From: Conchocele bisecta | Lineage: Eukaryota > Mollusca > Bivalvia > Lucinida > Thyasiridae | Direction of reading: 5' to 3' | Assembly: GCA_029237695.1 (NCBI GenBank) | Contig: CM055266.1 | Location: 120,890,569 to 120,954,568 of the forward strand | DNA: 64,000 bases | Position numbers and translations under genes: made by a program | The notes under the pieces: generated by a model | Databases searched by the model: none | Told to the model about the DNA's origin: nothing | The model's input: the letters and a program-made list of their open reading frames with translations, nothing else | Shown here: positions 12,171 through 24,099 of the stretch, one piece after another | Layout: each line of letters starts with the position of its first letter | How positions within the stretch are numbered: the first letter of the stretch is position 1

Positions 12171-13214
12171 GGTATCCGGTCAAATCGTCCTCAGTCCAAA
12201 TCGTCCCCTGTCCAAATCGTCCTCAGTTTGGTTATTTCGTCCTCAGTTTGTGGTCAAATCGTCCTCATACTATACCAAATCGTCCTCAGTTTGGTCAATT
12301 CGTCCTCAGTATGGTAATTTCGTCCCCAGTCTTATATATATATATATGTGATCACAATGAAATATGTACGTTCGTATCATTAATGTTACAGGGTGGCACC
12401 GCCGTCTCAACTACCGCACCGGGGGAACGCCACCATTCCACAACCCGGTGATGAAGCTGCACCAGGAAGCTCAAGACGCCGGTATGCAGGTGAGCCTGGT
12501 CAGCGAGCAGCGGCTCAGGAAGTACCAGAGGTCCCGGTACAGTCGCATCCAGGCATGGGCCGACTACCGCGATGAAGCTATCTCCACCACCCAGCTGTTA
12601 CGAATCTGCTCGACCATCATGGCACCGTCAACAGATTAGACGTCTGATTGTTCTGTTCTGAGTGAGATTTGTTCGTAATTTGACCAAATGTTCAGCGATT
12701 ATCATGGATCTCTCTAGACGTTCCTTGTTATATTTGTTACACATTTTACATGCTACGTGAGGAAGGCAGAGCTCAATTTAGGGTGCGTAATTGGACCAAT
12801 TGTTCACCGATTATCATGGATCTCGTTTGACTTTCCTTGTTATATTTGTTATACTTTTTGAGTGTTTGTCTGACATATGGTGCTATTCATACATGCATAT
12901 TGGTAATACAGTTGAAATACCACATTACATGTTATTGTGTTTCTTTACTTTTCCTGCAATGTGTAATTTCCTACCTATATACATGTAAAGTATGCTTCAA
13001 AAATGAATTACACATTATTGGTACACAATAAGGTCTTCAAAATAACTATATACATATATAAGACTGAGGACGATTTGACCAAAAAAAAAGTCATTTCGTC
13101 CTTATGAGGACGATTTGACCAAAAAAATCGTACCTATGAGGACGAATTGACCAAACTGAGGACGATTTGGTATGGGGACGATTTGGACAGGGGACGACTT
13201 GACCTGGAACCCAC
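12171..13214. mobile_element. Mutator-like (MULE) element with modular TIRs
   Basis: The arms at 12174-12335 and 13066-13207 are inverted arrays of the word 'ggtcaaatcgtcctcag' and variants (cgtcccctgtccaaat, ttcgtcctcagt). Between the arms lies one apparent transposase exon. In the sister LTR about 260 bp of other sequence occupies this position, so insertion was accompanied by loss of target DNA or by later rearrangement. The element is internally deleted and probably non-autonomous. Confidence 0.65.
12392..12639 (+). pseudogene. C-terminal exon of a MULE/FLYWCH-type transposase
   Basis: Translation begins directly after a plausible splice acceptor (ttaatgttacag) and runs 82 codons to TAG. 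It starts with a GWHRRLN-like segment and continues through KLRKYQRSRYSRIQ-like basic sequence. A 'GWHR.LN' block followed by a short helical C-terminus is what I associate with the end of animal MULE transposases coupled to FLYWCH zinc fingers. The catalytic DDE region is not present in this copy. The 12.4 kb exon is GC-richer than its surroundings, as expected for coding DNA. Assignment rests on motif memory, not a search. Confidence 0.5.
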
Positions 13215-13878
13215 GCTTGAAATGTTTACTAAAATTAGCTATGCATTTTATATTACGATTCAGTCCAATATCAGTTCTTCGCCCTGTACAATACATGAGA
13301 ATGTTGCCAATTTTAACATGTCACAATTGTAACGTGATTTGCTGGACGACTTTTATTTACTTTAGGGTGGACACATGTAAACTCCTAACCCAGTCGTCTG
13401 TACATTCATTTTATTAAGTCATGTACTTTCACAGTGTATTGTAAATGCTATTGCGACCAGGATAGACCAGATCAGAAAGTTCTGCTCTAAATGCATTGAT
13501 TTATACGTCAGTAAGCTGCAATAAGGACATGATGTGAAGTATAATTTTATTTCAATCACTGATGCTTTGGGTCAGCCTGTGGAATCCTACAGTCTGATTA
13601 GAGTCTACAGTGTTTATCATTAGTAATGTAATACTGTGAGGTTGCACAGGAAAATACTTGGCACAGTTGCTCTTTATTAACCATTAAGTTAGCGCAGTTG
13701 GCCATGGGCAGTCTGATCAGGGCAAGGCCTGTCGCAATTAAATGTTTGTTTACTAATGGTAAATAATTGTGAATGCCGTCTGTATTCACATGTACGGCTG
13801 TGAAGATATATATCGTTGGGTACACTAGATATAGTGGCTGTTCATTAATGTGTTACATCACATTCTCCGACATATGAA

Positions 13879-16546
13879 CTAGAAATGGACGCTTGTCGAC
13901 AAGCGCATGTGTATTCCCCTCCCCAGATACACAAGTAGTTTGAAAAAAGGGTGTTAGAGTTATGCTCAGGAGACAAAATCAGTGACGGAAAAACAAAGGG
14001 AGACAACTAAAAAATTAGTGATGCAAGAGTTGTCATTCTTGCGTGACACACCTTTAGGGTCGTCGTCTATGCATGTGTGAAGTTTCATGAAAATATTCCA
14101 AAGGGTGTTCGAGTTATGCTCCGGACACGAAATCAGTGCACGAAACAACAAAGGGAGATAACTAAGAAATTAACGACGCAAGAGTTGTCATTCTTACGTG
14201 CGACACACCTTTGGGTCGTCTGCTATGCATGTGTGAAGTTTAATAAACTAGAAAATGTGTCCATAGAACACGGATGTCCCACATATCGCTTTGATAATAA
14301 ATGAGGCCAAATTCCAAGTCAACATTTTCTTTTACCTGAGCGTTAAAGTTTTTGAAGCACCTAGTATGTGACCTTGACCCTGGGCTTGGCGGGGGCAGGA
14401 CGAACGTGGATTTGGCACAGGGCGGTAGAGGACCATTAGAGCAATGCATATATGAAATATGAAGCTGATCCGTGAAAGAAAACAGAAATTATAAGATATT
14501 TACCTGAGCGTTAAAGTTTTTGAAGCACTAAGTATGTGATCTTAATCCTGGGCTTGGCGGGGGCAGGACGAACGTGGATTTGGCACAGGGCGGTAGTGGA
14601 CCATTAGAGCAACGCGTATATGAAATATGAAGTTGATCCGTGAATGGAAAGAAAAATTATAAGATATTTACCTGAGTGTTAAAGTTTTTGAAGCACCAAG
14701 TATGTGACCTTGACACTGGGCTTGGCGGGGGCAGGACGAACGTGGATTTGGCACAGGGCAGTAGAGGACCATTAGAGCAATGTGTATATGAAATATGAAA
14801 CTGATCCGTGAAAGCAAACAGAAATTATAAGATATTTACCTGAGCGTTAAAGTTTTTGAAGCATCAAGTATGTGGCCTTGACCCTGGGCTTGGCGGGGGC
14901 AGGACAAACGTGGATTTGGCACAGGGCGGTAGTGAACCATCAGAGCAATGTGTATATGAAATATGAAGCAGATCGGTCGAAGGATGAAGAAATTATGAGA
15001 CATTTACCCGAGTGTTAAAGTTTTGTGACGGACGGACGGACGGACGGGAGGACGGGAGGAACGGGAGGACGGGAGGACGGGACGCACGTTCCTACGAATG
15101 AATACTTGTTGGGTTTTTACTGTATAAAAATACCCAACAAGAGTACCCAACACTATCCTAACCCTACCCAATAAGATCCCCGTACGCTTACAACAAGTAC
15201 CCATTCGTATGTGCGGACGGACGGACGGACGGACGGACGGACGCGGGTAACACTAAAAAAATATTCCAAAGGGTGTTGGAGTTCTCTTGATACGAAATCA
15301 GAGCATGAAACAACAAAGGGAGATAAGTAAACAAGAATTCCGCGGAATCAAATACCTCGCCTTGTCCCGCCTTGACCTCGAGCCTGGGCCCGAAAGCAAT
15401 TTTCACTGACACGAACATATTATACAATTATTGACTAGTGAGCCATGGAATATCAGATTATATTCTATGGCTCACTAGTCAATAATTGTTTTATTATATG
15501 ATAATAGTCTGTATATAGCACTTACGACTTTATGCTTCTAGACAAAAAATTAAAAAGAATTTGAAAAAAAAAATGAAAAAAGAAAATGGAAAAAAAGAGT
15601 TTAAAAATTAAAAATAATAATGCTTGCTACTGGAGCCCAGATTTTTTTTTTAATAGTCCTATATTTATCTACATATATCTGCTCAGGTCCACATAATGCC
15701 ACAATATTTTCAAAACAGTTTACGGAAATGTAATATACCTGTATAAATTACCTGTGATCAGAGTGGTCAAGACTGGACATTTGCACATGCTAGCACATGC
15801 ACAGGTGAATGGTTCTCCCAGTCTCTATTGTTCAACCAGAGAAGGCTATTGTTCTCTCTACAGGTAAGGTGTACAGAGCACACGAGAAAACGGGTCTTCA
15901 TGCATTATTGTCCAGTTTGTAGAGTGCGCAAAACAAAAAAGGGAGATAACTAAAAAATTAGCTACGCAAGAGTTGTCATTCTTGTGCGCGACACACCTGC
16001 GGGTCGTGGTCTATGCATGTGTGAAGTTTCATGAAAATATTCCAAAGAGTGGTCGAGTTATGCTCCGGACAGGAAATCAGTGCGCGAAAACAAAAAAGGG
16101 AGATAACTCAAAAATTAGCTATGCAAGAGTTATCATTCTTGTGCACGACACACCTTCGGTTCTTGATCTAATTGAATGTGTGAAGTTTCATAAAAATATT
16201 CCAAAGGGTGGTCGAGTTATGGTCAATCAGTGCGCGAAACAAAAAAGGGAGATAACTAAAAAATTAGCTATGCAAGAGTTATCATTCTTATGCGCGACAC
16301 ACGTTCGGGTCGTGGTCTATGCATGTGTGAAGTTTCATGAAAATATTCCAAAGGGTGGTCGAGTTATGATCCGGACACGAAATCAGTGCGCAAAACAAAA
16401 AAGGGAGATAACTAAAAAATTAGCTATGCAAGAGTTGTCATTCTTGTGCGCGACACACCTTCGGGTCGTGGTCTATGTATTTGTGAAGTTTCATGAAAAT
16501 ATTCCAAAGGGTGTTCGAGTTATGCTCCGGACAAGAAGAGTCTGCG

Positions 16547-16586
<40 letters not shown>

Positions 16587-16618
16587 CCCGCTGTCAAATT
16601 AATGGTATCCCCCGACGG
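13879..16618. repeat. insertion made of two interleaved tandem arrays
   Basis: This block separates two parts of the solo LTR. It holds (i) ~173 bp units with 'gagttatgctccggacacga', 'gggagataactaaaaaatta' and 'gtgaagtttcatgaaaatat' at 13930-14260, 15262-15335 and 15925-16535; and (ii) four ~178 bp units with 'cctgagcgttaaagtttttg' and 'gggcttggcgggggcaggac' at 14335-15010. GGAC microsatellites end both series (15026-15090 and 15217-15245), and a (GCGGAC)n run lies at 16548-16585. It is pearl/HINE-like, probably two elements nested. The 209-codon ORF at 15973 is read-through of the units. Confidence 0.7.
15425..15488. repeat. 29 bp-arm hairpin
   Basis: 'attgactagtgagccatgga' is followed after a ~6 bp loop by its near-perfect complement. 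It stands alone inside the array block and could be a minimal MITE or the scar of one. Confidence 0.75.
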
Positions 16619-17871
16619 AGTCAGCCCCCTTCTTCCAATTACCGAAAATATCTTTGTGTACAATTGATCATGTTTCATCAATGTAATATATGATGTTGTT
16701 TAGTATTGCCATGCACTCATAGTATTGATTTCATGTGCACTACTGTGACTATTATTGACACTGTATAACACGTTACATTCTGGTAACAATTACTCCGTCT
16801 CTGCTTGGTCTGTCTTGCCTCGTCCAACCCTCTAATAGCATTAGCAGGTAATATAACAATGTAACGGCTGAGTATCCATATATCATGTGCACGCACACTC
16901 GGCCCTCTTCACGGTCTGACATATCGGCATTGTGCAATAGGAGAATGAACTAATTAGGTTAAACTCACCGCCTCATCGTCTCCTTCATTTAATGCACATA
17001 TTTCGACTGTATCGCATATATTAGTAAATTCGGAAAAAAATGGGCCAACGGCCATTGACCTGATCATTTACGGGCACATGCCCGGGTATGGAAGGTCTTC
17101 GAGCCATTTCCCACCCTTAAATATAAGAATACAAGGTAACAATTACACCGTTTGTGTTTTGTAGTCCCAGCCCCAATAAGCCAGCCAGGCAGTCAGCCAG
17201 CCAGTCAGCAACCAGCGACGGCACGTCCATCCTATGTGTATGCGTAGAAGCAGTACGCAACACCTGTTTATTCTGGAGTTCACAGCACGACACCGTGTAC
17301 CAGCGGGGACTCTGCTCCGCGTGGACCAAAGGCGTATCGAGTGGGGCATCATTCCGGTGACGTCATTCCGTCCAAGGACGAGATGAATCTCGAAGGACGT
17401 TCGCCCATGTGATATTGACCCCATCCGCTCAAGTAGGCTGTATATTCTAGTTCCAAGTAACTTTACGACGTCATAAGAACGTCACTATCATCATGGCGGA
17501 AACCGGAGTTGATTAACGGAACTCTAAAATCGGATCTTGAACCTGATGCATAATGTTGAACTATACCTACCTGTTCCAGAACAGTGACGGTGCCTTGGTT
17601 GTGCGATTGTATCTGGGGGCTTCATCCAGGGGAGTTGTCCGTACTGAATGATTACCATATATTGTTTGTGCATTTCATTATATGTAAATACATCATCATT
17701 GTAAATATATACCTTGTTGTCTCTGTCCACAACGTGCTTGGTGTTCCATCCCTTCAGTAAACTATATCGGTGTCACCCTGGCGTGACATTCAGACGAGCA
17801 TTGCATTTGTCAAACATCGTTGAATGATGAGACCAGGAGCTGTGCTAAGCAGTGTAAAACCTAATTTCCAA

Positions 17872-20185
17872 TGTCACGAATCGTAGCCGACTATTTTCTT
17901 TATCATCCATTAATTGTAACACGGGTCACACAATACTAGTATAGAGCACAATAATCGAATATTCTAGTACAGACGATCGAATAGGTATTGGTGCGTGAAA
18001 TATCGCTTCCGTAGAATAAACCGCTGGAGAGAATAGCGCTTAAATGTATCCGAAACCGTGCACGGACCACCAGTATTGGATTTTGCACTGGTTATATCTG
18101 GGTGATCTACACTGTATATGCAGACTGTTAGAACATTAGTCCACTTACGCAAAATTGTAAGCCAAATGTTGGCACATAAGTTTTACATTGACAGGCAGAC
18201 TACATGAGGATAGTCGTGCACTAGGGTGGGAGTATATATTTGATTTAGCACCATATATTATCAGTCGGACACTCAATTACATTCTTGTGACACATTGGAG
18301 CGCAAGCTTTCACTGGGAATTGCTGAGTACATATGTTTTAGTTACTTTCTAATGCTGCCATTTAAGTCTGAATCTTGCCAAGACCGGCAATTCTACGCAT
18401 CGTTATCGTATCCTCGATAATACTGCACTATGTCATTTACCTGAGTTATTTGGACCCGTTTCAATCAAACGATCGGTCAATAAAAGCCGTATGGCATGTA
18501 TCCGCTGATGTAGATTATCCCCCTTAATCAAATCTTATTGATTCATAATTCGTCGTGTTTACGTGCAAATGATAACGATTACAGGACTGGCATGTGGGAG
18601 CATTCCACGAGTATTGTAATGGCATATTATTCTCATGTGTTTTTGTTGCATGTAACTGACTAATTGCATTTTATTGTATTTGTAAACGAGGGGCGAACTC
18701 GATTGAAATGTTCACTAATATTAGCTATGCATTTTATATTGCGATTCAGTCCAATATCAGTTCTGCGCCCTGTACAATACATGAGAATATTGCCAATTTT
18801 AACATGCCACAATTGTAACGTGAATTTTCTGGACGACTTTCATTACTCCATGGGGACACATGTAAACTCCTAACCCAGTCGTCTGTACATTCATTTTATT
18901 AAGTCATATACGTTCACAGTGTATTGCAAATATTGTAAATGCTATTGCGACCAGGATAGATCAGATCAGATAGTTCTGCTATAAATGCACTGATTTATAC
19001 ATCAGTAAGCTGCAATAAGGACATGATGTGAAGTATAATTTATTTCAATCACTGATGCTTTGTGTCAGCCTGTGGAATCATACAGTCTGATTAGAGTATA
19101 CAGTGTTTATTATTAGTAATGTAATACTGTGAGTCTGCACAGGAAAATACTTGGCACAGTGCTCTTTATTAAGTTAGCGCAGTTGGCCACGGGCAGTTTG
19201 ATCAGGGTAAGGCCTGTCGCAATTAAATGTTTGTTTACTGATGGTAAATAACTGTGAATGACGTCTGTATTCACATGTACGGCTGTGAAGAGATATATCG
19301 TTGGGTACACTAGATATAGTGGCTGTTCATTAATGTGTTATATCACATTTTCCGATTTATGAATTCCATCAGCCCCCTTCTTCCAATTAGTGAAAATATC
19401 TTTGTGTACATTGCAATTTATCATGTTTCATCATTGTAATATATGATGATGTTTAGTATTGTCATGCGATCCTGATATTGATTTCATGTGCACTACTGTG
19501 ACTATTATTGAGACTATAACACGTTACATTCTGGTAACAACATCGTTGGTGTTTTGTAGTCCCAGCCAAGTACACCAGCCAGGCAGCCAGCCAGCCAGTC
19601 AGCAACGAGCGACTGCACGTCCATACTTTGTGTATGCGTAGAATCAGTACGCAACACATATCTTTTTATTCTGGAGTCCACGACACGACACCGTGTACCA
19701 GCGGTGACTCTGCTCCGGGTGGACCAAGGGCGTATTCGAGTGGGGCATCATTTCGGTGACGTCATTCCGTCCAAGGACGTGATGAATCGCTAAGGACGTT
19801 CACCGATGTGTTATTGGCTCCATCCGCCCAAGTAGGCTCTGTATCATATAGTTACAAGTAACTTTACGACGTCATTAGAACGTCACTCCCATCATGGCGG
19901 AAGCCGGAGTTAATTAGCTGAACTCTAACATTGGATCTTGATCCTGATCATGATGACGTATTCTTTTGAACTATACCTACCTGTTCCAGAATCGTGGAGG
20001 TGCAAGTGCCTGTGGCGGTGGCTACTAAGGGACGTTGTCCGTACTGACATATTCATCCATTGTTTGTGCATTTCTTTTATGTAAATACATCATCATTGTA
20101 AAAATATACCTTACTGTCTCTGTCCACAACGTGCTTGGTGTTCCATCCCTTCAGTAATATAGCCCGGTGTCACCCTGGCGTGACA
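17872..20185. mobile_element. LTR (family B), copy B
   Basis: The 2314 bp copy runs from TGTCACGAATCG to CCTGGCGTGACA, in the same orientation as copy A and only 83 bp downstream of it. It lacks copy A's insertions and so shows the native LTR layout. No exact target duplication lies at its ends: left 'tccaa', right 'cctaa'. A 'cctaa' also sits 7 bp further left at 17860-17864. A CGTGACA/TGTCACG inverted terminus typical of LTRs is intact. No gag or pol lies between the two copies, so they are most simply two independent solo LTRs. Confidence 0.7.
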
Positions 20186-20880
20186 CCTAACCCCATTCGC
20201 CCAGCTAGTCATCTGGAGCCGTGCTCGGCAAAAGGCTGAGCCATCTGTGTGTGTATGGCTCAGAGACGATCTGTATTCTCATCGTAGGCTGAGATATATA
20301 ATTGATAGCTCAGAGAAGGGTGTTGAGCTACGTGCCCAGCACATAGTCCGAAACTTAATACCAGAGTGTTGATAGTTCAGCGATGAGCTACACTCCCAAC
20401 ATTTAGGCTGAGAACTAGTGGTATAATAGTGATAGCTCAGAAATGGGAGACGAGTTGTTCTCCCAGCACATAGTCCGACGCATAGTACTAGAGTACAGAT
20501 AGCTCAGCAACGAACTGCACTCCCAGCAAATAGGTTGAGAGATAGTGTAAACATATTGATAGACGGGAGACGAGCTACACTCCCAGCATAGAGTTTAGAA
20601 CAGCACAGCTGATCCTTACTTCAGCTCAGCCATTGTCTATGTAGTTGATTATTGTTAAATTCATGTTTGAGTCTTGTCGTGAGTCATTTCATCTGATCAT
20701 TGGTAAACCAATCATTGGCGAGGCACGCTCAAGAAAAATTATATATTCTCAGCTGAAGCTGAGACATTGTAGACCAGCCAGCCTGGTAGTTGCTCAGCAG
20801 TTAGTTTTATGGGTGTTCAGCGAGAGCTAGCTGGACCTGTGACGGGCTGGCTCAGAGGCAAGAGCTAGAAAATATTTACA
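20186..20880 (+). mobile_element. 3' part of another LTR (family C) with internal repeats
   Basis: The sequence before the primer binding site consists of ~60 bp degenerate units containing 'gagctacactcccagcat' and 'gatagctcag'. It ends TTTACA at 20880, a proper CA end. Related words ('gagctgtgcccagca', 'gaccaggagctgtgc') occur at 11377-11400 and 17830-17850, on the other sides of the family B LTRs. This suggests that family B inserted twice into one family C LTR. The 5' limit was not identified. Confidence 0.55.
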
Positions 20881-20886
20881 GATTGT

Positions 20887-20904
20887 TGGCGCCCAACGTG
20901 GGGC
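20887..20904 (+). promoter_or_regulatory. primer binding site, tRNA-Lys type
   Basis: TGGCGCCCAACGTGGGGC matches the classical 18-nt retroelement primer binding site complementary to the 3' end of tRNA-Lys(1,2). It lies six bases after the LTR end and 46 bases before a gag-like start codon, the expected order for a + strand LTR retrotransposon. Confidence 0.8.
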
Positions 20905-20949
20905 ATAAACTATTTTAAGACCGTAATAGCTTACCCTAACTACTGAAAA

Positions 20950-21350
20950 ATGGCTGAACACACGCCCGTCCAATGTGATGAGCGACAAGAGATGCTGGAC
21001 TATATTGACGAGCTGAAACGTCAGAATGCTATTCTACAGTTGGAGAAGGAAATCTGCACAATACACCGATAATTAAAAACAAGCATTAGCGCGTCAACCC
21101 AATGCTCAGGCTTGGGACAGGTGATATGCCCGGCACAACCACCCCCAGTGTGCCGAAGGATGATGCACCATGTACTGCTAGGAGACGTCTGCTACATAAC
21201 AGCAGGCAGGATTTGAGACCTGATAGGTTTGTCACCTACCGTAAAAAGAGGTATCAGCCAGCCCAGCTCAGCCAAGTAATCCCATGCCAGCGATGGGAGC
21301 CATTATGAAACCAGCTGGCGTAACCCCTTCCCGGCTAGCTCATGATGTGG
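20950..21350 (+). pseudogene. gag N-terminal relic (family C element)
   Basis: An ATG at 20950 opens 40 codons ending in TAA at 21070-21072. The peptide is charged with a heptad-like stretch (DELKRQNAILQLEKE), as in the coiled-coil N-termini of Ty3/gypsy Gag. Downstream, protein-like segments continue in shifting frames to about 21350 (basic RPDRFVTYRKKR; MKPAGVTPSRLAHD). The reading frame is therefore broken several times. The continuation, the capsid-like part, is found 4.7 kb away from 26031. The PBS immediately upstream fixes its identity as the start of gag. Confidence 0.6.
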
Positions 21351-22200
21351 GGGAAATGCTGGGGTCACGCAAGTTGTATCAATACACCACGAAACACCTT
21401 CTCTCAAACCGTATGTTTGTTGGTGTCACGATAATGTGGATTTTATCAGGTATTGAAGAAATAATCCCTCCAGCAGATACCTGTATGCAGGTATTATAAT
21501 CAGTGAAGGCTTGGGGTATAATCAGTTATGGTCAGAGGTGTGAAAGTCCTGAACAATGGGTGACTGGTGTATAATGTAACACTGAGTTGGAGTGGTTGAG
21601 TATATTCTGGGCAGTTTGTTGATAGCAATGGTCAGAGACACAAGTGCTATATGGGACTTTATTATATTGGAATTATTGCTTGTTGCCTGCTCAGAAGTAT
21701 CTTCTCTGCGGCCGTTGGGAAGAGAGTGCGTACTTGGGGTGACGTGCGTGTGCGAGACATGGGCTGGCTCATGATGACCTTGGTTTAATGCAGTGCCGAG
21801 TTGTGAATTGAGAGATTATTTTCACCAAATGTTACTAAAATGTTTACTTTCGCAATATATTCTTCACACTGGCATTTAATTTGTTTTCTTCATTCCTTTT
21901 GTAGCCCCTTGTTGGATTTTGATAATATTTGGCAACAATGTGTGTCTGGGCATTATGCTTTGATCTGCATGCACCCCATGTCCCAACACCCAAGGTCATA
22001 GTCACTTTGCAGACCTTTCCCCAGAAAATATTTAAAGCGCTGGGGCATTTTAGCGTGAACACATATTTTGAGGAGAAAAAATATGAAATAGGGAACACAA
22101 TTATCCCATTTATTATATGATTAAACATTATAATACAGTATTGTTCAACTTATAAGAATATAATTGGAGCAAAATTAAATAAAACATGCTAAAAAATTGA
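21351..22200. other. unassigned DNA between gag relic and microsatellite
   Basis: No homologous sequence or protein-like ORF was recognised. It is part of the material separating the two gag pieces. Confidence 0.35.
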
Positions 22201-22204
22201 CCTC

Positions 22205-22342
22205 AATCTTCATCGTGGTATCGTACTATCGCCATCGTGGCATCGTAGTATCGTCATCGTAGTATCGTACTATCGTCATCGTAGCATCGTACTATCGTCA
22301 TCGTAGTATCGTACTATCGTACTATCGTAGTATCGACCCGAT
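22205..22342. repeat. ATCGTAGT/ATCGTACT tandem repeat
   Basis: About 15 short units of the type 'atcgtcatcgtagtatcgtact' are present. Simple-sequence expansion, non-coding. Confidence 0.8.
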
Positions 22343-22584
22343 AGCGATATTACGATGGCCTTAACGGAACACCGTACTTTTTACATTATTTTCTCGCGGC
22401 TGTGGTCATGGCTACTAGCAACCCTTTCATGGAAGAAGGTAGCCGACAACATTTGCAACCAGTGCAGACCCAGATCCGGCTGCACTCTTATGCAATCCAA
22501 TCAGGGTTTATCCTGTTTGCCAATGTACCAGAGCAAACAATGCTACACAGAAAATACACATAAACTGATCAAAAATATACGAAA

Positions 22585-22685
22585 ATGGATCACTTTCACT
22601 TTGCATTTGCAAACAGCGTAGGCCCAGATCAGCCTGCGCAGCTGCACAGTCTGGTCAGGCGAACTCCTGTTTACAAATATCGGCG
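22585..22685. repeat. dispersed bivalve-type repeat fragment
   Basis: The text 'cccagatcagcctgcgcag' with 'ctggtcagg' resembles, inverted, the block near 1022-1080 ('gatcagactgacc...gcgcaggctgatctgg') and near 1618-1665. It is one dispersed family in both orientations. I recognise the motif as frequent in bivalve genomes. Confidence 0.5.
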
Positions 22686-23014
22686 ACCATTTCCACATAG
22701 TTTAGGAATAACTGACGGAAATATGATTTACGTCTCAACAACATATAAAACCACAACTCATGAGTTACCTACATGACATGAGAACAGTTTATATCCAGTG
22801 CACACAGTGCAATAACGGACTCTCGTAACTGCCGACTCATATGGCGTGTAGCACTGGGGCCCGTTTCACTAACAAATCTTAGTTTGTTCGAACTTAAGTT
22901 CTAACTTATGACAAAGGTTATGACCGACTTAAGTCATTGCTTATTTGGTTTCACAACACAAACTTAAGACGGTCATAACAAGTCCGTCATAAGTTACAAC
23001 TTATTTGTTTACAG

Positions 23015-23045
23015 CTTTGGTATGTGCCGCGCCGGTTCGAATCCC
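23015..23045 (+). other. tRNA T-arm-like fragment
   Basis: 'gccggttcgaatcccgctcg' is a good match to a T arm with B-box (GGTTCGAATCC), but no D or anticodon arm lies upstream. It could be the remnant of a tRNA-derived SINE. Confidence 0.4.
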
Positions 23046-23613
23046 GCTCGGGGCTTATATTTTTATGATGACTTTACTTTCCCTTTATGTGTTTTGACAT
23101 CTAAAATAACGGATTTGCAAGCCTAATGTTGAATATTATTAATTTTTAAAAATAATCTCATGTAGAATATAAATTTTATCTCAATATTCCGACACCATTG
23201 AATACATGTGGATATATTTATTGCCTACTAGTGAACCTTATACTGTAATATAAACTGGCACATGACATAAAACAGCAACACAAGAAGCAATTAACAATGT
23301 TTTTATTTTTACATTCCATTAAAATGGTAGTTCGACCATTTTTTAAATTTTACTTAGATTACCTCATTAACTCAGAAATCACGTTTCAGAGTCAGCAGAA
23401 CACATGTACTGTCGATTATTAATGGTATGCCCGGTCAGATATGGATGTATCTGATACAACTACCGAATGACATATTATATTTATTTGAACTGGACACGGG
23501 TAATTTGTTGATTACATGTAGAAATGCATGCACTGTATGAGTCAGTGTCACACATATAGGATTGCCCCTGAACATGTTGACCCGTATAGGACTGGATTAA
23601 TGCGCACGTGCAT

Positions 23614-23964
23614 TCAGCATAGGACGGGTCTGAACTTATTTTTAAATACGTCAGGACTGTTTCTCAATCTAGTCTGAAAACAATGTATCTCCTTATCAGA
23701 AACGAAACACAGGCTAACACTGTCCTCAAAAGTTATACTCCACTTTCTAGAACCACTTGATTTGCTAATGTTGTATATCTCTCCAGTAACCGCCAGTAAA
23801 CTACCAGTTGCGTAAAATCGCAATGCAGTCAACACTTGCAATGACACTGACAGACTGTGTGATCTCAGGGTTGACCGTATAATGTCCGCATGTGCAATGT
23901 CGCATACTTGTAGAATAAAATCACGAGAAAGCCGGCATTTAGATATTTGGTCCTCGTTATCCAT
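23614..23964 (-). pseudogene. HARBI1-like transposase, N-terminal fragment
   Basis: The 116-codon ORF contains a segment with RSHSLSVSLQVLTALRFYATG and then ISKSS. In HARBI1-family nucleases the N-terminal helical domain typically carries an 'RS..L....Q...ALRF.A.G.....VGD...IS..T' signature, which this fits. The DDE catalytic domain should follow, but the reading frame ends and no DDE-like sequence was seen. Its position inside CTGGGRCCCG inverted ends supports a Harbinger origin. Confidence 0.6.
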
Positions 23965-24099
23965 GATGTCTAGGGGATTGGTTCGGTCCTAAAGACTCGT
24001 TCCCGTCGTAAATTGCGCGACTGGATTATAGCAAATGTAGCTGCCATCGTTTGTATGTTCTGTAAAGAAAGAACAAACAACAGTCGGACAGGGCGGGGC

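Larger units (their letters stand above)
11532..17788. mobile_element. solo LTR (family B), copy A, with two later insertions
   Basis: The copy begins TGTCACGAATCG and ends CCTGGCGTGACA, with direct TTCAG on both sides (11527-11531 and 17789-17793). That is the expected 5 bp target duplication of an LTR retrotransposon. Collinear matches to the second copy (17872-20185) cover 11532-12170, 13215-13878 and 16619-17788. Between these, a Mutator-like element and a tandem-repeat block have been inserted. A ~95 bp segment at 11782-11876 is absent from the other copy. No internal gag or pol is present, so this is a solo LTR formed by LTR-LTR recombination. Confidence 0.75.

Noticed and set aside
15973..16602. 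209-codon ORF on the plus strand
   Set aside because: Peptide repeats (KFHENIPKGGRV) follow the ~173 bp DNA repeat and it ends in translated (GCGGAC)n. This is a tandem-repeat artefact.
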